From a virus: a DNA stretch of 20,698 nt. Below the pieces are notes generated by a model, which saw only the letters and a list, made by a program, of their open reading frames with translations, did no database searches and had not been told where the DNA came from. The stretch spans positions 1-20,698 of the IMG/VR virus record IMGVR_UViG_3300009375_000045, one strand, 5' to 3'. A program made the position numbers and the translations under genes. This document shows, one piece after another, positions 13,832-20,698 of this stretch (position 1 is its first letter; each line of letters starts with the position of its first letter).

Positions 13832-14887
13832 TTAGAACTGGGCCGCGATTTCCTCCCTGAGAGAAGGTTTCGGACCCGCCGGGGATTCGCCCGATGGTGA
13901 ACCTGTAACGCTGGACGAGGCATTGGCCGCATCCGCCGCTTTCTTTTTCACGGCTTGCGTGTTGGATTCGCTTACAGCCTTCTTTTCGTTATCGAGAAGG
14001 GCCTGCCTTGTTTCGGTGTTTCCCCATACCGCCCTGTCGTAAGCCAATTCCAGAACCTCCTTGTTGGGTTTGTTCGGATCGGTGGCGCGGATTTGCACAA
14101 TAATGCCTTCCATGTCCTTCACAACAGCCTCGTAATGGGGGCGCAACAATTGTCCGTTGGCGTCCTTCTCACTGGCAAAGGCGTTAATTTCCCCCTCCAC
14201 GGAGGCAAACGCGGCTTGCTGTCTGTCGTTCTGGTCACGTTGCATCATCGCCCGCAAGTCAGACACTTCGCGTTGTAGCGCGGTGGTCTGCGGGTCGGCG
14301 TATTCCTGTGCTTCGGTTAAGGTGTTGATGTCAACGGCGGCTAATTGTGATAGCCCCGTGATAATGTCGGCCTTCTGCTGCGGTGTCCCGTGTTCCAGCG
14401 TGTGAACCATGTTTAACGCCCCCTGGAATGCAACGAGAGGGGTGTCGCCCTTCGATTGCAGATAGGGGATATACGGTGTCACGATCTGCTGGAACTCGTC
14501 CGCGACCTTGGCCTTGTCGTCCATTGTCGTTTTGAGTTGCGTTACCCCGCTATCCATTTCCTCCTCACGCTGGAGGATATAGTCACGGGCCTCTTTCGGC
14601 AGGGCGCTGAATACCTCTTTGTATTCTGCTTTCCATGAGGCGGGCGCTTGTGGCGCTTCCTCTACTGCCTCCGGCTCGGCTTGTGGCTCGTCGCCGGTTG
14701 ATTCTTCCGCCGGTTCTTCGGCGGGTGGTTCTTCTGCTTCGCTTTCAGGCTCCTCGTCCTTGGCCGCAAACCGCCCCTTGTCGTCACGGGTCGGGCCTTC
14801 TTCCGCCGGTTCCGCATCGAAAGCGTCGGTTAATGCCTCCCGGAGATCATCCCCGGTATCTTCAATTTCTTCGTTTTCTTCTTCCAT
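13832..14887 (-). CDS. Capsid scaffolding protein
   Basis: About 351 residues. I chose ATG 14887, with AGGAG about 9 bases upstream and an acidic N-terminus MEEENEEIEDTGDDLREALT; the in-frame GTG at 14953 would add 22 basic residues and has no clear ribosome-binding site. Residues 1-85 are Glu/Pro/Ala-rich and disordered. Then comes APASWKAEYKEVFSALPKEA with RDYILQREEEM, a motif I recognise from phage scaffold proteins. The middle is helical, with a coiled-coil part around TALQREVSDLRAMMQRDQND. The C-terminus has Ser/Gly/Pro spacers and ends KPSLREEIAAQF, the usual small helix that contacts the capsid shell. It lies 40 bases before the capsid gene, as expected. Confidence 0.85.
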   Translation of the reverse strand: MEEENEEIEDTGDDLREALTDAFDAEPAEEGPTRDDKGRFAAKDEEPESEAEEPPAEEPAEESTGDEPQAEPEAVEEAPQAPASWKAEYKEVFSALPKEARDYILQREEEMDSGVTQLKTTMDDKAKVADEFQQIVTPYIPYLQSKGDTPLVAFQGALNMVHTLEHGTPQQKADIITGLSQLAAVDINTLTEAQEYADPQTTALQREVSDLRAMMQRDQNDRQQAAFASVEGEINAFASEKDANGQLLRPHYEAVVKDMEGIIVQIRATDPNKPNKEVLELAYDRAVWGNTETRQALLDNEKKAVSESNTQAVKKKAADAANASSSVTGSPSGESPAGPKPSLREEIAAQF

Positions 14888-14960
14888 TGCTCCATTCTCC
14901 TGTGGGCTTTTGTTGAAAGTGCGGTGGGGTGCGCGGGAGCGGCGCGCAAACACCCACCTG

Positions 14961-14999
14961 CCCGGCCAGGGTTTCGTTTTGCTCCTTTATGTGGCCGGG
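14961..14999 (-). repeat. Inverted repeat enclosing an unused Shine-Dalgarno
   Basis: CCCGGCC and GGCCGGG are 25 bases apart, in the 114-base gap between the small conserved gene and the scaffold. On the minus strand the loop contains AAAGGAG, which does not serve the chosen scaffold start at 14887 (about 95 bases further on). It may be a processing or translational control structure or a relic; the gap holds no other feature I can support. Confidence 0.35.
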
Positions 15000-15001
15000 T
15001 G

Positions 15002-15292
15002 TTAGTTCAGCGCCCTAATGATCTCATCGCGGGGGCTGTCCAGTTCCTTACGTTTGTTGTTCATTTTCTCATTGCCGACCTCGACGCATCCGGCGTCCCG
15101 TGTGGCCTTGGCAAAGGCCCGTTTGGAATCGTAATACTTGCCGTCACAGACGTTTTGCGTGCGGTCCATCTCGTCGGAGATAATCAGCGGGGCACCGTCC
15201 CCCGGTTCCCATTTCGAGGGCGGCTCCTCGCATCGCTCCCCACTGTCCTTGTCATACCAGAGGCCGTCGGCCTTAAGCGTTTTGCCCGGCAT
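15002..15292 (-). CDS. Small conserved phage protein between portal and scaffold
   Basis: A 96-residue protein with ATG 15292 and AAGGAG 8 bases upstream, overlapping the end of the portal gene by 20 bases. It reads MPGKTLKADGLWYDKDSGER and ends with SPRDEIIRALN. Central features are a Cys-bearing stretch NVCDGKYYDSKRAFAKATRD followed by AGCVEVGNEK. Three cysteines (C20, C49, C69) might bind metal, but the spacing is not that of a classic zinc ribbon. I recall similar short proteins at this place in other short-tailed phages, annotated hypothetical. Its role is unknown; the location suggests head assembly. Confidence 0.75.
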   Translation of the reverse strand: MPGKTLKADGLWYDKDSGERCEEPPSKWEPGDGAPLIISDEMDRTQNVCDGKYYDSKRAFAKATRDAGCVEVGNEKMNNKRKELDSPRDEIIRALN

Positions 15293-17297
15293 TCATCTGC
15301 TCCTTGATTCTTTGATTTCCCTCAATCTCAGCCGCCTTCAATTCCATGTTGCCGACCATCTCCTGCTCTCGTAACGCCATGTCTGCCTGTTGGCCCTGCG
15401 CCTTCAGGGCCATGTCAGCCTCGGCCTTCTGCATTTCCGCGCTCTTGTCGCCGTGAACGGCGTCCAGTTCGGCTTTAAGCTGTTCGACGACCTGTTGGGC
15501 CTCCATCAGGCGCGGGTCGTCCTGGGGCTGTGAGAGGCGTTCCTGCAATCCCTCCATAGCCCTGTCAAAAGCCGCCTCCATGGTGCGCCCGGTCTTAAAT
15601 CCCCTCACGGTGAACATCATCATTTCACCGACCAGCGGGGCCATCTCAGGGGCGGCCTGCATTAACGGGAAGGCGCGCTCGATAAACGACGACATGGCCT
15701 CGATAAACTGGATGCGGGCTTCCTTTTCCGCCTGTTCGTCGGGCTGGATGGTTGAATCGGTTTCAATGTCGATGCGGAAAGACCGCTTTACCTCGTTCCG
15801 CAACAGGTCAATGACTTGGGGAAAGAGTTGCATATCTTCTTCATCCATCAGCTTGACGCCCGACATTTCTGCAATGCGCTCGGGGTCAAACTTCTCGGCA
15901 ATCAGTTCCGCCTTCATGCGGATAATATCGCGGGCAAACCGCTGAACCTCCGTCTGCCTGTCCCTTATGCGGAGAGAGGCAAACTGTCCCTTTAACCGTT
16001 GCGCTGTCGCTGTCTCGGAGGCTTGTGACGTGCCCCGGATAATGTCCGATATACCGGTAATCTCGAACAACGCATCCTTCGCCTTGTCCCGTGCGTCATA
16101 CAGCCCCGCCAGAACCGTGGCGATCTGGTCAATGGGGAGATAGTCAATAACCCCTTTCAACCCGCCCTTCTCGGCAAAGGTCGCCCATTGATCCACGGGA
16201 ACAAGAACATTCTCCCGGCCCTTGATGATCTGCCCGAGATTCGCCGCGACGCTTGAATCATACACACCGGCAATTTTCAGGCTTTCAAGAAGCAGGTTGA
16301 TCCGCGCCGTCATTTCGTCAATTTCGAGCACCTGGTCCTGATACAGAACATAATCGGGAATGGGGTTGAGGCTGTCTGTCGTCAAGGTGGCGTATAACGG
16401 TCGCGGACAAGGGAAAAACCCCCTGAGATTCAGCGGGTCTTTCTTCCTGTCGAGCAATTCCTTGTGGTCACGGGCAATCCAGTAAACGGTCTTGGTGGTC
16501 TTGTCCCATATCTCCCAAACCGTCGCTTTCTTGAAGGCTTCATTCTGCTTGCCTTCGTCATCGAGTGCCGATTTGGGCTTATGATCGAGGGGAACCTTCT
16601 TGCCCTTGTCGCCAAATCGTTTCACCAGTTCATCACGGGTCATAAAGGCCCGCTTGGCAACCCACCTCACCTCACCCCAATACCGCGCCGGGTTGTGGAG
16701 GAAATCCATCCAGTGAATGTAATCGCAAACCGCTTCCTCGGACGTTACCTGCTGGTATGGCTCCTCCTGGGTAAAGGCCCGTCCATCCTCGCCATATTGC
16801 GCCCCCTCGGGAAAGCCTGTGCCGCCCGCCATAACATCGGCAACATCAGGCTCCAGATACTCAGGCTCCGGGGTGATGTCCTCAAACTCGGCATTGTATC
16901 GCACCCATGCCGCGCCCCGTGCGGTCAGAAGGTAATCGGTAACGCAAGAGCGCATAACCGTGTCGAAGTCGTAATTCTCCACCGCATAGCCGGTCGCCCT
17001 CTCAAGTATCTCAGAGGCGGCGCGTCCTACCGGGTCGCTGTCCTTGAATTTACGGGTTATCTCAGGATTGGGGGTCGCCGCATATAAAGCGGGCTTTAAG
17101 GTTTCGACGTTCGACCACAGAAGATTGAACTTGCGTCCCCCCTTCTCACTTGAGGGGCGCTCATCACGATACCGCTTGATAACCTTCTTGGCCTGTCCCT
17201 CCCACTTCTCCCGGTCCTTCTCGGCCATGCGGATTTCGATATCCCAACGGTCATATTCACTCTTGGCGTCGGCTACCGTCTCAAGGGGTTCGTTCAA
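15273..17297 (-). CDS. Portal protein (P22-type)
   Basis: About 674 residues. I chose TTG 17297, whose TTGA overlaps the terminase stop, with GAGG 9-10 bases upstream; a longer frame from 17408 would run back through the coding end of terminase and give an unlikely His/Arg-rich leader. Residues about 36-75 (KKVIKRYRDERPSSEKGGRK, FNLLWSNVETLKPALYAATP) are the conserved portal N-terminal block. The middle holds DYIHWMDFLHNPARYWGEVR and VLYQDQVLEIDEMTARINLL. The stretch GTSQASETATAQRLKGQFAS followed by LRIRDRQTEVQRFA is a strong family marker. The last 80 residues are a Gln/Ala/Glu-rich coiled coil like the P22 portal barrel. The dodecameric ring would be the DNA gate and the base for terminase and adaptor. 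Confidence 0.9.
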   Translation of the reverse strand: MNEPLETVADAKSEYDRWDIEIRMAEKDREKWEGQAKKVIKRYRDERPSSEKGGRKFNLLWSNVETLKPALYAATPNPEITRKFKDSDPVGRAASEILERATGYAVENYDFDTVMRSCVTDYLLTARGAAWVRYNAEFEDITPEPEYLEPDVADVMAGGTGFPEGAQYGEDGRAFTQEEPYQQVTSEEAVCDYIHWMDFLHNPARYWGEVRWVAKRAFMTRDELVKRFGDKGKKVPLDHKPKSALDDEGKQNEAFKKATVWEIWDKTTKTVYWIARDHKELLDRKKDPLNLRGFFPCPRPLYATLTTDSLNPIPDYVLYQDQVLEIDEMTARINLLLESLKIAGVYDSSVAANLGQIIKGRENVLVPVDQWATFAEKGGLKGVIDYLPIDQIATVLAGLYDARDKAKDALFEITGISDIIRGTSQASETATAQRLKGQFASLRIRDRQTEVQRFARDIIRMKAELIAEKFDPERIAEMSGVKLMDEEDMQLFPQVIDLLRNEVKRSFRIDIETDSTIQPDEQAEKEARIQFIEAMSSFIERAFPLMQAAPEMAPLVGEMMMFTVRGFKTGRTMEAAFDRAMEGLQERLSQPQDDPRLMEAQQVVEQLKAELDAVHGDKSAEMQKAEADMALKAQGQQADMALREQEMVGNMELKAAEIEGNQRIKEQMNAGQNA

Positions 17298-18613
17298 ATC
17301 CTGCCTCGTTCCTCTGGTTTCGCCGTTTTCCAGGCGTCGTTCATGGTCATAGTCTGCATGGTGCGTGGTTCTTCCGGCTTGGCCGGTTTGGGGGCAATCT
17401 CCCGCCACCCCATTGCGAGGTATCGGAAGGCGTCCGCCGCATGGCTTGTCCAGTCATGCAGGGGGCGATCCCTGAACACATTGTTCTTTTCGTCAAAATC
17501 CGCCCGGTATTGGCGCAGTGCCTCGATACCGTCCCGGCATTTCACCTCGTCGAAATACATACGGGGCAACAAAACCCTTGCGGCGTTAATACCGTCATCA
17601 ATCTTGTGGGCAGGTATCAGGCGCGGCTTGCGGCCCAAACCCTGCAAGGTTTCAATCCTTGTGCGCCCGGTTCCCAATTCCCGCACCTTGGCGTCATGGG
17701 GAACCCAGTCAAACTTGTATTTATAAGGCTTGCTCTCAAGCACCTTGGCGTAATGGCCGAGGCTAAAACCACTGTTCTCGTAGAAATCAATGACGCGGAT
17801 TTCATTGCCCGCCGCCTGCCAGAACCAGATAGCAGTTGAATCCCCTATCCCCAAATCCCAGACCGTGTGGACTTCCAGTTCCGGGTCATAGGGAACATCA
17901 CATATCCGCCTGTCCCGTTCCGCGTCGGCTATCTCCTTGCCGAAATAAGCCCCGGCAATCGCCGCCTCAAAGGAACACTCATATTCCTGGGCGTATTGCC
18001 CCGGCGTCATGTCCTTACGAGCCAGACCCAGCTCCTCGTCGTCGATCAGACTGGTTTCAGAGGCCCGCAGCATCATGTCGAACCACTTGGGGTCTTTCAC
18101 AGCGCCGTCATACACATCGAAAAAGGCGTTGCGCCCTTTCGGGGTGCCGATAAACACCGCCCAGCCCTTGCGATCCGACAAGGCCGGTCTGACAACCTCC
18201 CCCCATGTGCGGGGGTTCATGTCGGCGTATTCGTCGAGAATCACCCCGTCAAGATAGATACCGCGCAACGTGTCCGGGTTGTCGGCCCCGTAGAGCCGCA
18301 CACGCCCCCCGTTCCAGAAATCTATACGGAGTTCCGACTCATTGGCTTCGGCCAGCCCTGCCGCCATTAACGGCGCAACCGCCTCCTTTAGATACGTCCA
18401 GGCAACATCCTTGGCCTGCTTGTAAAGGGGCGCGATATAGGCAAAGCGCGGGTTCTTGTTTTCACAGCGTAGAGCGAAGTCCACAAGATCGTGAACGCAC
18501 GCCACGGTCTTTCCCGCCCGCCTGTGGCAGACAAGGGCGGCGAACCGTGTTTCCCTCTTGTGAAATGTTACAAACTGTTTCCGTGGCCGATAGCCGAGAT
18601 CAATCTGCGTCAC
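17294..18613 (-). CDS. terL: Terminase large subunit (packaging ATPase-nuclease)
   Basis: A 439-residue protein from GTG 18613, overlapping the small-subunit gene by 14 bases, with no clear ribosome-binding site, so translational coupling is likely. The Walker A-type motif is VCHRRAGKT (about 28-36), the Walker B motif is GVILDE (about 123-128), and FIGTPKGRN (about 154-162) is the coupling motif. The nuclease half has VWDLGIGDSTAIWFWQ (about 251-266), in which D253 is a probable metal ligand, and HDWTSHAADAFRYLA (about 387-401), in which D394 fits the last conserved acid. All core motifs look intact. It pumps DNA into the procapsid through the portal and cuts the concatemer. The mechanism (headful or cos) cannot be read with confidence. 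Confidence 0.95.
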   Translation of the reverse strand: MTQIDLGYRPRKQFVTFHKRETRFAALVCHRRAGKTVACVHDLVDFALRCENKNPRFAYIAPLYKQAKDVAWTYLKEAVAPLMAAGLAEANESELRIDFWNGGRVRLYGADNPDTLRGIYLDGVILDEYADMNPRTWGEVVRPALSDRKGWAVFIGTPKGRNAFFDVYDGAVKDPKWFDMMLRASETSLIDDEELGLARKDMTPGQYAQEYECSFEAAIAGAYFGKEIADAERDRRICDVPYDPELEVHTVWDLGIGDSTAIWFWQAAGNEIRVIDFYENSGFSLGHYAKVLESKPYKYKFDWVPHDAKVRELGTGRTRIETLQGLGRKPRLIPAHKIDDGINAARVLLPRMYFDEVKCRDGIEALRQYRADFDEKNNVFRDRPLHDWTSHAADAFRYLAMGWREIAPKPAKPEEPRTMQTMTMNDAWKTAKPEERGRI

Positions 18614-18938
18614 GCGGAACGCCGGTGAATACCGACACGGACCCGGAATGCTCTACGTCCTGCTTTTCAGACCACCGCATCCTGGCCTTTGTCCACCAGA
18701 TTAAAGCCGTTGTGTCGCCGCTTGTGGCCTTCTGGTAAAGGGTCTGCGCTATCTTGGCGTTTGCTTTTGTGGCCGCCGTGTCCAGTTCTTCGCGGTAGTG
18801 TTCCCGTAAGGTCTTGGGCGCAACGCCTATCACCACCGCAATATCATCTTGCAGGATACCGCCCGCCGCCATAGCCTCTACCGTCTTGCGGCTTTGGTCT
18901 GTAGGTTCGTGCTTGGGCCTTCCACCTTTATCTTTCAT
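18600..18938 (-). CDS. terS: Terminase small subunit
   Basis: A 112-residue protein with ATG 18938 in an ATGA overlap with the Mom-like gene. The N-terminus MKDKGGRPKHEPTDQSRKTV leads into a helix-turn-helix with GGILQDDIAVVIGVAPKTLREHY (quoted in part: DDIAVVIGVAPKTLREHY). A second helical part (ANAKIAQTLYQKATSGDTTA, LIWWTKARMRWSEKQ) matches the oligomerisation segment I know from many small terminase subunits. The size is within the usual range. It would recognise the packaging site and bring the large subunit to it. The place directly before the large subunit supports this. Confidence 0.88.
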   Translation of the reverse strand: MKDKGGRPKHEPTDQSRKTVEAMAAGGILQDDIAVVIGVAPKTLREHYREELDTAATKANAKIAQTLYQKATSGDTTALIWWTKARMRWSEKQDVEHSGSVSVFTGVPRDAD

Positions 18939-19645
18939 TCGGCACCCGTTGATTTTGGAGCGTGGCGGTCAGTGCTGCCCTGCCGCTGTGCCGCTGGAAC
19001 GGCCATCGCCTGCTTGCCACGCTTAATGCCTTTGTACATGCCCGCACCCGCTTCCTCAATTGCGCTGAATGGCAATTCAGGGACGGTCAGCCTTTCTCGG
19101 CACGCCTTATCTAGAAAATAGATATACCTCATCTGGAAACCGGGCAATGTTTCGGAGCCGGAAAAATCCCTCTTGCTCGTCCCGTGCTTCGCCGCAACGC
19201 TACCATCTGCGAGACGCACAATGGTACTGTTCTTCTTCAACCCACAAAGGACAAAGCCGCTGGCTCTGTAGATAGTCCCGTCCCCGCATTGAGTGCCGTC
19301 CGCGAAGGATACCACCCACTTGATCTGCGGATATTGTCTTTTGATAAGCCGAAAGGCCACCCCTATTGCGCGGCTCTCGCTGTTACGCGGCAGCCTCTCT
19401 CCGAAGGCCATGCGATTTAGTTCCAGCATGTCGTTCCATTTGGCTCCGGCGACCAGACCCAACAAATTGCGCCTATCAATTGGAGGGCCAAACTGCATAG
19501 CACCCTCTAAGCGCCCATCAAGGAACACGCCCATATGCAGCTGACTATTCTGCACCACCTTGCCGCTGTAATGGATACGCCTAACAAGGGCCGCCGCGTC
19601 TTTTGCGGATATTGGCTCGACACGCAAATCTTTAGCCGACGCCAT
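18935..19645 (-). CDS. Mom-like DNA modification enzyme (adenine acetamidation family)
   Basis: About 236 residues. I chose ATG 19645, which overlaps the ParB-like gene by 14 bases; starting at 19717 would add 24 residues and an 86-base overlap. Conserved elements of the Mu Mom family, a GNAT-like fold, are visible: HYSGK (25-29), LELNRMAFGERLP (74-86), NSESRAIG (88-95), SFADG (113-117), IYRASGF (125-131) and PGFQMRYIYFLD (168-179). The His-Tyr pair, the Arg, the Asp of SFAD and the Tyr of IYRASGF correspond to residues known to matter in Mom. Mu Mom turns adenine into a carbamoylmethyl (acetamido) adenine that blocks host restriction. The C-terminal 35 residues are basic and Gln/Ala-rich. 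It sits between the ParB-like gene and terminase. The exact modification is not shown. Confidence 0.82.
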   Translation of the reverse strand: MASAKDLRVEPISAKDAAALVRRIHYSGKVVQNSQLHMGVFLDGRLEGAMQFGPPIDRRNLLGLVAGAKWNDMLELNRMAFGERLPRNSESRAIGVAFRLIKRQYPQIKWVVSFADGTQCGDGTIYRASGFVLCGLKKNSTIVRLADGSVAAKHGTSKRDFSGSETLPGFQMRYIYFLDKACRERLTVPELPFSAIEEAGAGMYKGIKRGKQAMAVPAAQRQGSTDRHAPKSTGAE

Positions 19646-20264
19646 ATTGCCCCACAAACATCTCACAAACGCGGGACAAAGCGTTCCCGTTCCCGTTTTC
19701 GTTTGGTGAGTCAACAAACTCGCCCATCTCTTTGGCTATACGCAAGGCGTTAGAAACACTGTCGGCCTGCTCGTCGTGAAGTGTAAACGTCATTTGCTGG
19801 AAAGGTGACTTTTCACCATCCGGGAGGTCCGGGTATTCATCAATTGGCGTTGGGTTTAATGCGTCTAATTCGCCTTCATCGAAGCCAAGGGCTCCAATGT
19901 CAAACCCAAGTGCATCTAACTCGCCGATCTCACAGCGCAACAAATCCAAATCCCACCCGGCGTTCAGGGCCAGCTTGTTATCAGCAATAACCAGGGCTTT
20001 GCGCTGCGCCTCGGATAAATGGTCAAGCGCGATACAAGGCACATCATCCATGCCAAGTTTCTGCGCCGCCAAAAGCCTGCCGTGGCCAGCGATAATTCCC
20101 CGATCCCCGTCAATCAACAAAGGGTTGGTAAAGCCAAACTCCTTAATGCTGGCCGCTATCTGCGAAACCTGTTGCTCGCTGTGCGTCCGGCTGTTGTTGA
20201 TATACGGAATCAGGTCAGAAACCGCGATATACTCAATTTCCTTTTTATCCACGGTAAAAACCAC
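19632..20264 (-). CDS. ParB/sulfiredoxin-fold domain protein
   Basis: A 210-residue protein from GTG 20264 with GGAG 10 bases upstream. Residues about 10-100 form a ParB-like domain: IAVSDLIPYINNSRTHSEQQ, ASIKEFGFTNPLLID and the key loop GIIAGHGRLLAAQKLG, with GHGR at 60-63, then HLSEAQRKALVIADNKLALN. Similar phage domains are often fused to a DNA methyltransferase; here no methyltransferase follows. Instead residues about 105-140 hold a Leu/Asp/Gly repeat (LDALGFDIGALGFDEGELDA), and the C-terminus (FQQMTFTLHDEQADSVSNAL, NENGNGNALSRVCEMF) is a conserved tail I recall from comparable phage proteins. The gene runs into the Mom-like gene, so a shared modification role is inferred. The biochemical activity (CTPase, nuclease or DNA binding) is unknown. 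Confidence 0.85.
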   Translation of the reverse strand: MVFTVDKKEIEYIAVSDLIPYINNSRTHSEQQVSQIAASIKEFGFTNPLLIDGDRGIIAGHGRLLAAQKLGMDDVPCIALDHLSEAQRKALVIADNKLALNAGWDLDLLRCEIGELDALGFDIGALGFDEGELDALNPTPIDEYPDLPDGEKSPFQQMTFTLHDEQADSVSNALRIAKEMGEFVDSPNENGNGNALSRVCEMFVGQYGVG

Positions 20265-20445
20265 GTTTAATCTGCTCCGTCTTTCCTCCGGGGTGTCCCG
20301 TCAGTCTTGGTTGATTTGATCCCTCGTAAATCTGCTCCGGGTCGTATTCGATTGATTTACCCCCCTGGTGTATCCGTGCAATCTCCCGCTTCCATTCCTC
20401 TAGATCGTCGAAGTCTTTGGGGATTAGCTTTATGTGGTCTTGCAT
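20245..20445 (-). CDS. Small protein at the head of the operon, function unknown
   Basis: A 66-residue frame with ATG 20445 that overlaps the ParB-like gene by 20 bases. It is charged and helical at first (MQDHIKLIPKDFDDLEEWKR) and ends with a Gly/Lys/Arg tail (HPGGKTEQIKRGFYRG). I do not recognise the family. No ribosome-binding site is evident in front of it; two mini-ORFs end close to its start, so it may be translated by coupling. If it is real it is the first full gene of the late block seen here. Confidence 0.55.
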   Translation of the reverse strand: MQDHIKLIPKDFDDLEEWKREIARIHQGGKSIEYDPEQIYEGSNQPRLTGHPGGKTEQIKRGFYRG

Positions 20446-20459
20446 TCAGGTTGTTTCAT

Positions 20460-20483
20460 TTATGCGCCGTCGAGTCCGTCCAT
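20460..20483 (-). CDS. Possible 7-residue leader peptide
   Basis: ATG 20483 is preceded by GGAG at a 7-base distance and encodes MDGLDGA before a stop. The TAAATG at its end opens a second mini-ORF (MKQPECKTT, 20430-20459) that overlaps the start of the 66-residue gene. The strong ribosome-binding site has no longer frame to serve, so it may drive coupled translation. Such short frames can also occur by chance. Confidence 0.3.
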   Translation of the reverse strand: MDGLDGA

Positions 20484-20548
20484 GACGATTCTCCAAAAGA
20501 TAACCCCGCAAGCCGGAACCTACATACCTCTTTAAACTGGTGGAGTCG

Positions 20549-20567
20549 TCCGGGCGCCGCCCCCGGA
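20549..20567. repeat. GC-rich inverted repeat in the leader
   Basis: TCCGGG and CCCGGA enclose CGCCGCC. In the minus-strand RNA this would be a stable hairpin without a U-run, between the palindrome at 20578-20597 and the mini-ORFs. It may be part of a structured 5' leader. Confidence 0.45.
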
Positions 20568-20577
20568 GTTTGCCGTT

Positions 20578-20597
20578 AAGATCATTTAACTGATCTT
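20578..20597. promoter_or_regulatory. Perfect 20-base palindromic repeat, possible operator
   Basis: AAGATCA and TGATCTT are separated by TTTAAC. The AT-rich dyad lies between the upstream terminator and the first gene of the block, the usual place for an operator. I see no convincing -35/-10 pair around it, so the promoter is not placed. A weak hairpin is the alternative. Confidence 0.45.
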
Positions 20598-20623
20598 ATT
20601 TGGCCGTTCTACTCGACCCCATG

Positions 20624-20656
20624 AAAAAACCCGGCAGGATTGCTCCGACCGGGCTT
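20624..20656 (-). terminator. Intrinsic terminator upstream of the late block
   Basis: On the minus strand AGCCCGG pairs with CCGGGTT, an inner GGA/TCC pair closes a GCAA tetraloop, and the stem is followed by a run of T. This is a standard Rho-independent terminator and separates an upstream gene from the leader of this block. Confidence 0.78.
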
Positions 20657-20666
20657 TGTGTGCGCC

Positions 20667-20696
20667 TCAAGGGTTTAATCTTGACGCACGAATTAC
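20667..20696 (-). CDS. Possible 3' end of an upstream gene (partial)
   Basis: One minus-strand frame entering at the right edge reads VIRASRLNP and stops at TGA 20669-20667, 11 bases before the terminator. The spacing is typical for the end of a gene. Another frame stays open through the terminator to about 20597, so the choice is tentative and no function can be given. Confidence 0.3.
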   Translation of the reverse strand, partial: VIRASRLNP

Positions 20697-20698
20697 AT

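Noticed and set aside
14887-14953. N-terminal extension of the scaffold from GTG 14953
   Set aside because: ATG 14887 has a good AGGAG and gives the expected acidic start; the extension is Arg-rich and lacks a clear ribosome-binding site. It is kept only as a remote alternative.
16464-17087. Plus-strand open frame of 207 codons opposite the portal gene
   Set aside because: It is a shadow of the long portal frame, with no ribosome-binding site and no recognisable domain.

Overview
The window is a contiguous stretch of the late (virion) gene block of a tailed double-stranded DNA phage or prophage. Every gene I can support lies on the minus strand, so the block reads from right (about 20.5 kb) to left. 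The gene set is: small and large terminase, a large P22-type portal, scaffold, an HK97-fold-type capsid protein, an SU10/T7-type adaptor, a probable nozzle and several ejection-protein candidates. No tape-measure, tail-tube or sheath gene is seen, which points to a short-tailed (podovirus-like) virion. The host cannot be read from the sequence. The fairly GC-rich composition and the style of the fibre proteins would suit a Gram-negative proteobacterium, perhaps an alphaproteobacterium, but this is a guess. No integrase, host gene or att site is visible, so lytic phage and prophage cannot be told apart.

Layout from right to left. At the right edge are a possible 3' end of an upstream gene, an intrinsic terminator, and a 180-base leader holding a perfect operator-like palindrome, a GC-rich hairpin and two mini-ORFs. 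Next is a DNA-modification and packaging block: a small unknown gene, a ParB/sulfiredoxin-fold protein, a Mom-like DNA-modification enzyme, then small and large terminase. The head block follows: portal, small conserved protein, scaffold, major capsid protein, probable capsid-cement protein. It continues with an unexpected DUF115/MptE-like protein, a coiled-coil protein and the adaptor. The tail block has a fibre-like protein, a glycine-rich adhesin-like protein, a small conserved tail protein, the probable nozzle and four genes at the place where ejection proteins normally lie. Two intrinsic terminators then separate a second fibre gene, an exported protein, a small one-span membrane protein (holin candidate) and a truncated helix-turn-helix gene at the left edge.

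The genes are tightly coupled. Most junctions are ATGA, TAATG, GTGA or TTGA overlaps, and two of these (portal and first fibre protein) set rare TTG starts. The order implies one long late transcript made and translated stepwise, with local tuning by hairpins: a perfect 9-bp GC hairpin lies just after the capsid-cement gene, and the terminators lie before the last fibre gene.

The parts most worth a second look are the ParB-like plus Mom-like pair transcribed directly into the terminase genes (modification of the genome before packaging), the DUF115-like gene inside the head cluster, and the exported-protein plus membrane-protein pair after the fibre. Nearly all structural assignments rest on remembered family resemblance and gene order; no database search was possible.
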